The notes under the pieces are model-generated. The model was not told the DNA's origin. It made no database searches and was given only the letters and a program-made list of their open reading frames with translations. The position numbers were made by a program, and so were the translations under genes. Below, piece after piece: positions 60,649 to 64,000 of a stretch of 64,000 nt of DNA (position 1 is its first letter; every line of letters starts with the position of its first letter). Source of the DNA: Sulfurimonas sp. UBA2011 (GTDB lineage Bacteria; Campylobacterota; Campylobacteria; Campylobacterales; Sulfurimonadaceae); the NCBI GenBank assembly GCA_002335055.1, contig DDCH01000007.1, positions 12,978-76,977 of the forward strand. Direction: 5' to 3'.

Positions 60649-61607
60649 TGGAACAAATATATACATACGGTGGTTACCTAAAGAAGAAGTTTAATGCTAA
60701 AGTTTATAAGGTTGGTATTAATATTTCTGGATTTACTTGTCCAAACATAGATGGAACAGTTGCAAAAGGTGGTTGTACATTTTGTGAAAACGACTCTTTT
60801 TCAGCAAGTACAGATGAAGTACAAGAGCTTAAAAGTTTTCACTTAAACCTTGACTCATTAGAAAACCCATACTTAGACAAACAACTTTTACAACTAGAAC
60901 AGCAGTTCTCTGCTATCTCTAAACGCCAAGCCAAAGAATATGGAGCAGAGAAGTTCCTTGTTTACTTTCAGTCATTTACAAATACTTATGCTCCATTTGA
61001 AACACTAAAAGCTCTGTATGAAAAAGCACTTTCATTTGACAATGTAGTTGGTCTTAGTATTGGTACACGTTCTGATAGTATCACACAAGAGACACTAGAC
61101 TATCTTGCCGAGCTTGCAAAAACAAGTGAGATATGGCTTGAGTTTGGTATTCAATCTGTATATGATGAAACACTCATAAAGATTAATCGTGGTCACGATA
61201 GTGATAATGTTAAAGAGTGGATAATCAAGACTAAAAAAGCTGGAGTTAATGTCTGTGGACACCTAATCTTTGGTTTACCCAACGAAACACAGGAGATGAT
61301 GCTTGAGACTTCACGTGCAGCTTATGAGTGGGGAATCGATTCTGTAAAATACCATCCACTATATGTAGTAAACCGAACAGCACTTGCAAATGAGTACAAG
61401 CGTGGAGAGTTTACTCCCATCAGTGAACAAGAATATCTTGATGTTTTGGTTAAGTCTATAGAGATGAAACCCGAGAATGTTCATGTACAAAGAATAACAG
61501 CTGGACTAGATGATGATTCACTCCTAGCACCTCAGTGGTGTAGAAATAAAAATATTCAAGTTAAAAATATAAATCAAGCACTTAAAAAAGTTGGTCTTAA
61601 GTACTAG
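60648..61607 (+). CDS. TIGR01212-type radical SAM protein (YhcC-like)
   Basis: The frame is open from 60621, but ATG at 60648 (MEQIYTYGGYLKKKF) forms a TAATG junction with the purF stop and gives a normal start; 319 residues. The cluster cysteines are in FTCPNIDGTVAKGGCTFCEN (CxxxxxxxxxxxCxxC spacing of this subfamily). QSFTNTYAPF, GIQSVYDETLIKINRGHD and CGHLIFGLPNET follow. The subfamily role is not established. Co-transcribed with purF. Confidence 0.85.
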   Translation: MEQIYTYGGYLKKKFNAKVYKVGINISGFTCPNIDGTVAKGGCTFCENDSFSASTDEVQELKSFHLNLDSLENPYLDKQLLQLEQQFSAISKRQAKEYGAEKFLVYFQSFTNTYAPFETLKALYEKALSFDNVVGLSIGTRSDSITQETLDYLAELAKTSEIWLEFGIQSVYDETLIKINRGHDSDNVKEWIIKTKKAGVNVCGHLIFGLPNETQEMMLETSRAAYEWGIDSVKYHPLYVVNRTALANEYKRGEFTPISEQEYLDVLVKSIEMKPENVHVQRITAGLDDDSLLAPQWCRNKNIQVKNINQALKKVGLKY

Positions 61608-61615
61608 TGTCCCCG

Positions 61616-61648
61616 TACTTTAGAAAACTGTGCTGTACTTCTAAAGTA
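61616..61648. terminator. Perfect inverted repeat after the radical SAM gene
   Basis: TACTTTAGAA (61616-61625) pairs with TTCTAAAGTA (61639-61648), a perfect 10-bp stem just after the stop. It lacks a T-run, so its action as terminator is uncertain. Confidence 0.4.
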
Positions 61649-61670
61649 TGGTGGGTATCTAAAGTAGACT

Positions 61671-62021
61671 CTAAAAGCTTCCACCCTTAACATTTCCAGT
61701 AGCATGACCTCTGTTTACAAGTTTTAACTCAAAAGTAACTCTACCAATTTTATGCTTTCCTTCATTTCTTACTATTCCCATGTAGACAATTTATTCAGTA
61801 CTGAGTAAACGTTTGTTTTTGAGTTTATAAAGTGTAACAACCTTTGTGTATTTGTCAACTACTATCACCGAAAAGCCTGCTAAAAAGAAACATACAATAG
61901 ATATAAACATACCTAGCTATATTTATGTCTCATCTTGTTTCATTGCACCAATAGCACCCGCTGTAAAAAGAAGAAAGATTACTCTAAAAGTGATAAAGTG
62001 CCAATAGTTTAAAAGTGTCAT
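61671..62021 (-). pseudogene. Dead DUF2393 paralogue
   Basis: Starts at ATG 62021, overlapping the intact DUF2393 gene stop as ATGA. The frame reads MTLLNYWHFITFRVIFLLFTAG, meets TAA and TAG after QDET, and continues in the same frame as a membrane helix (FISIVCFFLAGFSVIVVDKYTKVV). It meets another TAA after LLSTE, continues as MGIVRNEGKHKIGRVTFELKLVNRGHATGNVKGGS and stops at 61671. Three in-frame stops make it nonfunctional. Everything stays in one frame, so decay is by base substitution. Confidence 0.75.
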
Positions 62022-62530
62022 CTGCAATCTGCTCCAATTGAAATATTATAATCCCTACTATAGGTAAAAGGTTCAACAATAATCTTAAACTCTCTAGTCT
62101 CTGATTTTTGTATATCCACTTCTATAATCGACATTTTTTTGAAAGGTTTAAATTTTTTAAGATAGTTTTTGAGTTTATTTGAGCTAACACTATAGGCACT
62201 CGCTGTAATTTTACACTCTTTAAAGTACTTGTTTGATTCATTTGTGATACTTCCTTTAACTACTACAGCTTGACTAAATTGTAATCTTTTTTGGCTTTTT
62301 AGTAATGTAGAGTTTTTAAAAAGAGTTTCGTGGAGTTTGATGTAACCCAAAGTTGGGCCAAGGAGAAGGATAGAGAATCCAAGCAGTATAAAGAGTAATG
62401 CTAAAAGAAGCTTTTTTCTAAGTACTATACCAAGTATCACACAGAGCAGAAAAAGAACAAAAACACTTCCAAATAATAGATAATCCCATTTAATAAGAGA
62501 GTCTATAAAAAGAGTGATTTTATTGTTCAT
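62018..62530 (-). CDS. DUF2393 family membrane protein
   Basis: The 170-residue protein has two membrane helices at the N-terminus (about 18-35 and 40-58) and a beta-rich domain to the C-terminus, probably outside the membrane. This matches the small DUF2393 proteins, often found as a pair in Campylobacterota. Here the second copy is broken. It touches hisIE by one base upstream. Function unknown. Confidence 0.7.
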   Translation of the reverse strand: MNNKITLFIDSLIKWDYLLFGSVFVLFLLCVILGIVLRKKLLLALLFILLGFSILLLGPTLGYIKLHETLFKNSTLLKSQKRLQFSQAVVVKGSITNESNKYFKECKITASAYSVSSNKLKNYLKKFKPFKKMSIIEVDIQKSETREFKIIVEPFTYSRDYNISIGADCR

Positions 62531-63210
62531 TAGTCCTCTCTTGCGTTTTTCTCAGCTATACCGCTCATATCAAATCTACGAGTCAACTCTTGTTTAATTC
62601 TATCAGGGGAGATATTTTTAACAGCAAGTGCTACTAGCATATGATAAGTTAAATCAGCTGCTTCATAAATCATCTCACTCTCATCATTATCTTTATATGC
62701 GAAACAAAATTCTCCAGCTTCTTCTACTACTTTTTTCAAAATAGTATTGTCACCTTTATGAATAAGTTTAGCTGTCCAAGAAGTTGTTGGGTCAGCTAAT
62801 TTTCTCTCTTGTATAGTATGATAGAGTGTATCTATAACGCCATAAGCAGCAGTTGTATCAACTTCTACTTCTGAGTTAGTCTCACCTGATTCTAACTCTG
62901 TAAAAAAACAAGATTTATGACCAGTATGACAAGCAACTCCTTCTTGTGTTACTTTTATAAGAAGAGTATCATTATCACAATCTATACTAAAAGAGGCAAT
63001 TGTCTGTGTGTGACCACTACTCTCACCCTTTTTCCAGATACGTTGTTTTGAGCGAGAAAAGTAGTGTGCAATTTTTGTATTTAAAGAGAGTTCTAATGCT
63101 TCTTTATTCATATAAGCCATCATTAAAATTTCATTTGTTGAAACTTCTTGAACAATAACGGGAAGAAGTTCTGACTTCTCCCAATCTACTCTATCTACTG
63201 CGTTTATCAT
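62530..63210 (-). CDS. hisIE: Bifunctional phosphoribosyl-AMP cyclohydrolase / phosphoribosyl-ATP diphosphatase
   Basis: Catalyses steps two and three of histidine synthesis. The 226 residues join an N-terminal HisI domain (VQEVSTNEILMMAYMN, then SRSKQRIWKKGESSGHTQ and the zinc cysteines in DCDNDTLLIKVTQEGVACHTGHKSC) and a C-terminal HisE domain (KKVVEEAGEFCFAYKD, EMIYEAADLTYHMLV). It overlaps the SPFH gene stop by one base. Confidence 0.96.
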   Translation of the reverse strand: MINAVDRVDWEKSELLPVIVQEVSTNEILMMAYMNKEALELSLNTKIAHYFSRSKQRIWKKGESSGHTQTIASFSIDCDNDTLLIKVTQEGVACHTGHKSCFFTELESGETNSEVEVDTTAAYGVIDTLYHTIQERKLADPTTSWTAKLIHKGDNTILKKVVEEAGEFCFAYKDNDESEMIYEAADLTYHMLVALAVKNISPDRIKQELTRRFDMSGIAEKNARED

Positions 63211-64000
63211 TACTTAGCCGTAGTTCTTTGTCTTGCATTCTTTGTATCTACCCAGATGTTTGGAGTTGATCCACCAGGAGTTAAGAAAATTTTAGCATCA
63301 CGGTTTACACGAAGTGCATCGTTGAATTTACCTTGAACTTTCATCTGCTCTAACTGTAAAAGTTTACTAGTTAAAGATTTGCTTATAAGAAGGTTTGCTT
63401 TTGCTTTTGCATTAGCATTAATCGTAATCGCATCCGCCTTACCTTGAGCTTCAATTCTAGCTTGCTCAGCAACACCACGAGCTTCAGCAGCACGTTTTAA
63501 TGCTTCTTGTGTTACACGTTGAACATCTTGTTCTGCTTTTTGTACTGCTTGTTTTGCAATTTGAACTGCTTCAATTTGCTCTTTTACTTTTGTAGGTAAA
63601 ACGATATCACGAAGTTGTACTGACTGAAGTACTGCTGGAGTATTTTTAAGACCTGCAACACTTTCACGAATCCCCGCTTCTATCTCTGAACCTAAATTGT
63701 TTCTCATTTGAGTAAGTGCTTCTGCATCATACTTTCCGATAACATTACGAACAACATCACGAACAACAGGATTAATGATTTTATCTTCCCAAGAAAATCC
63801 CCAGTTAGAGATAGTCTGTGCTGCGAACTCTGAGTTAAGTCTATACTGAACTGTTAACTCTATACTTACAGGTAATGAACGTTTATCAAGTACAGTAATG
63901 GCTTGTTTAGCAACAATTCCTGATGCGTTCGAACTTGCTTCAATACGGTTAGCATAGTTAATAATACGAACCTTTGTATCAACTACATAAACCTTTTGAA
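63210..64000 (-). CDS. SPFH/prohibitin family membrane protein, N-terminus cut by window edge
   Basis: The frame is open from the window end, past the internal ATG at 63707, so it is a longer gene cut at the right edge. About 263 residues are visible. They show the SPFH core (VRIINYANRIEAS, LPVSIELTVQYRLN, VVRDVVRNVIGKYDAEALTQMRNNL), then a long Ala/Glu/Gln-rich coiled coil (KAEQDVQRVTQEALKRAAEARGVAEQ) and a C-terminal tail. Members such as HflC/HflK or prohibitin scaffold membrane proteases. The exact subgroup is not settled. Confidence 0.85.
   Translation of the reverse strand, partial: QKVYVVDTKVRIINYANRIEASSNASGIVAKQAITVLDKRSLPVSIELTVQYRLNSEFAAQTISNWGFSWEDKIINPVVRDVVRNVIGKYDAEALTQMRNNLGSEIEAGIRESVAGLKNTPAVLQSVQLRDIVLPTKVKEQIEAVQIAKQAVQKAEQDVQRVTQEALKRAAEARGVAEQARIEAQGKADAITINANAKAKANLLISKSLTSKLLQLEQMKVQGKFNDALRVNRDAKIFLTPGGSTPNIWVDTKNARQRTTAK

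Overview
This 64 kb window is AT-rich, gene-dense chromosome from a Campylobacterota (Epsilonproteobacteria) bacterium, most like Sulfurimonas or a close relative. Four points support this. The complex I operon has the class-specific layout: a tiny NuoE-position protein, no recognisable NADH-binding NuoF, and a paralysed-flagellum pflA gene directly after nuoN. The order cheZ-like / U32 protein / purE / DUF3972-like / glyQ is the one known from Campylobacter. The ATP synthase c subunit carries a signal-peptide-like N-terminus. NhaD, long HPF and DUF2393-type genes are also typical. There is one tRNA (Leu, GAG), a probable 6S RNA, and no rRNA, CRISPR array, phage or intact insertion sequence.

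Layout. 0-10 kb: the N-terminus of a UvrD-type helicase, a divergent LysR regulator, then a long minus-strand series: cysteine synthase, class IV aminotransferase, tRNA-Leu, atpE, pnp, a phosphoribosyltransferase-like protein, lptD, an RDD protein and purD. 10.9-12 kb: a 6S-like RNA directly upstream of purD, followed by decayed signalling genes. 12-17.4 kb: hemD, guaA, nhaD, nadB and a small lipoprotein. 17.3-19.6 kb (plus): a DUF721-like gene and uvrC. 19.7-31.4 kb (mostly minus): lon, bamD, hpf (plus), recG, a 36-residue membrane protein, glyQ, a barrel protein, a DUF89 protein, purE, a U32 protein and a cheZ-like gene. 31.5-35.2 kb (plus): a PHP phosphatase, trxA, a membrane protein, trxB and dapB. 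35.2-51 kb (minus): pflA and the whole nuo operon. 51-59 kb: an AAA ATPase, nfo, a lipoprotein, a flavin reductase, dinB, a DUF234-type protein and a split DnaJ-domain gene. 59.3-64 kb: purF, a radical SAM gene, a DUF2393 gene plus a dead copy, hisIE and an SPFH protein cut by the window edge.

Most genes are housekeeping: respiration and ion cycling (nuo, atpE, nhaD), purine synthesis (purD, purE, purF, guaA), envelope assembly (lptD, bamD, LptM-like lipoprotein), RNA and protein turnover (pnp, lon), DNA repair (uvrC, recG, nfo, dinB) and motility (pflA, cheZ). I found no convincing new defence or biosynthetic system. The unusual content is mostly gene decay and boundary signals. At least four gene relics (HDOD, receiver/GGDEF, cyclic-nucleotide binding, outer-membrane barrel) and a dead DUF2393 paralogue lie between intact genes. 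A possible remnant sits at the nuoF position, the DnaJ gene has a one-base shift, and one outer-membrane protein seems to have only an AUA codon available to start its signal peptide.
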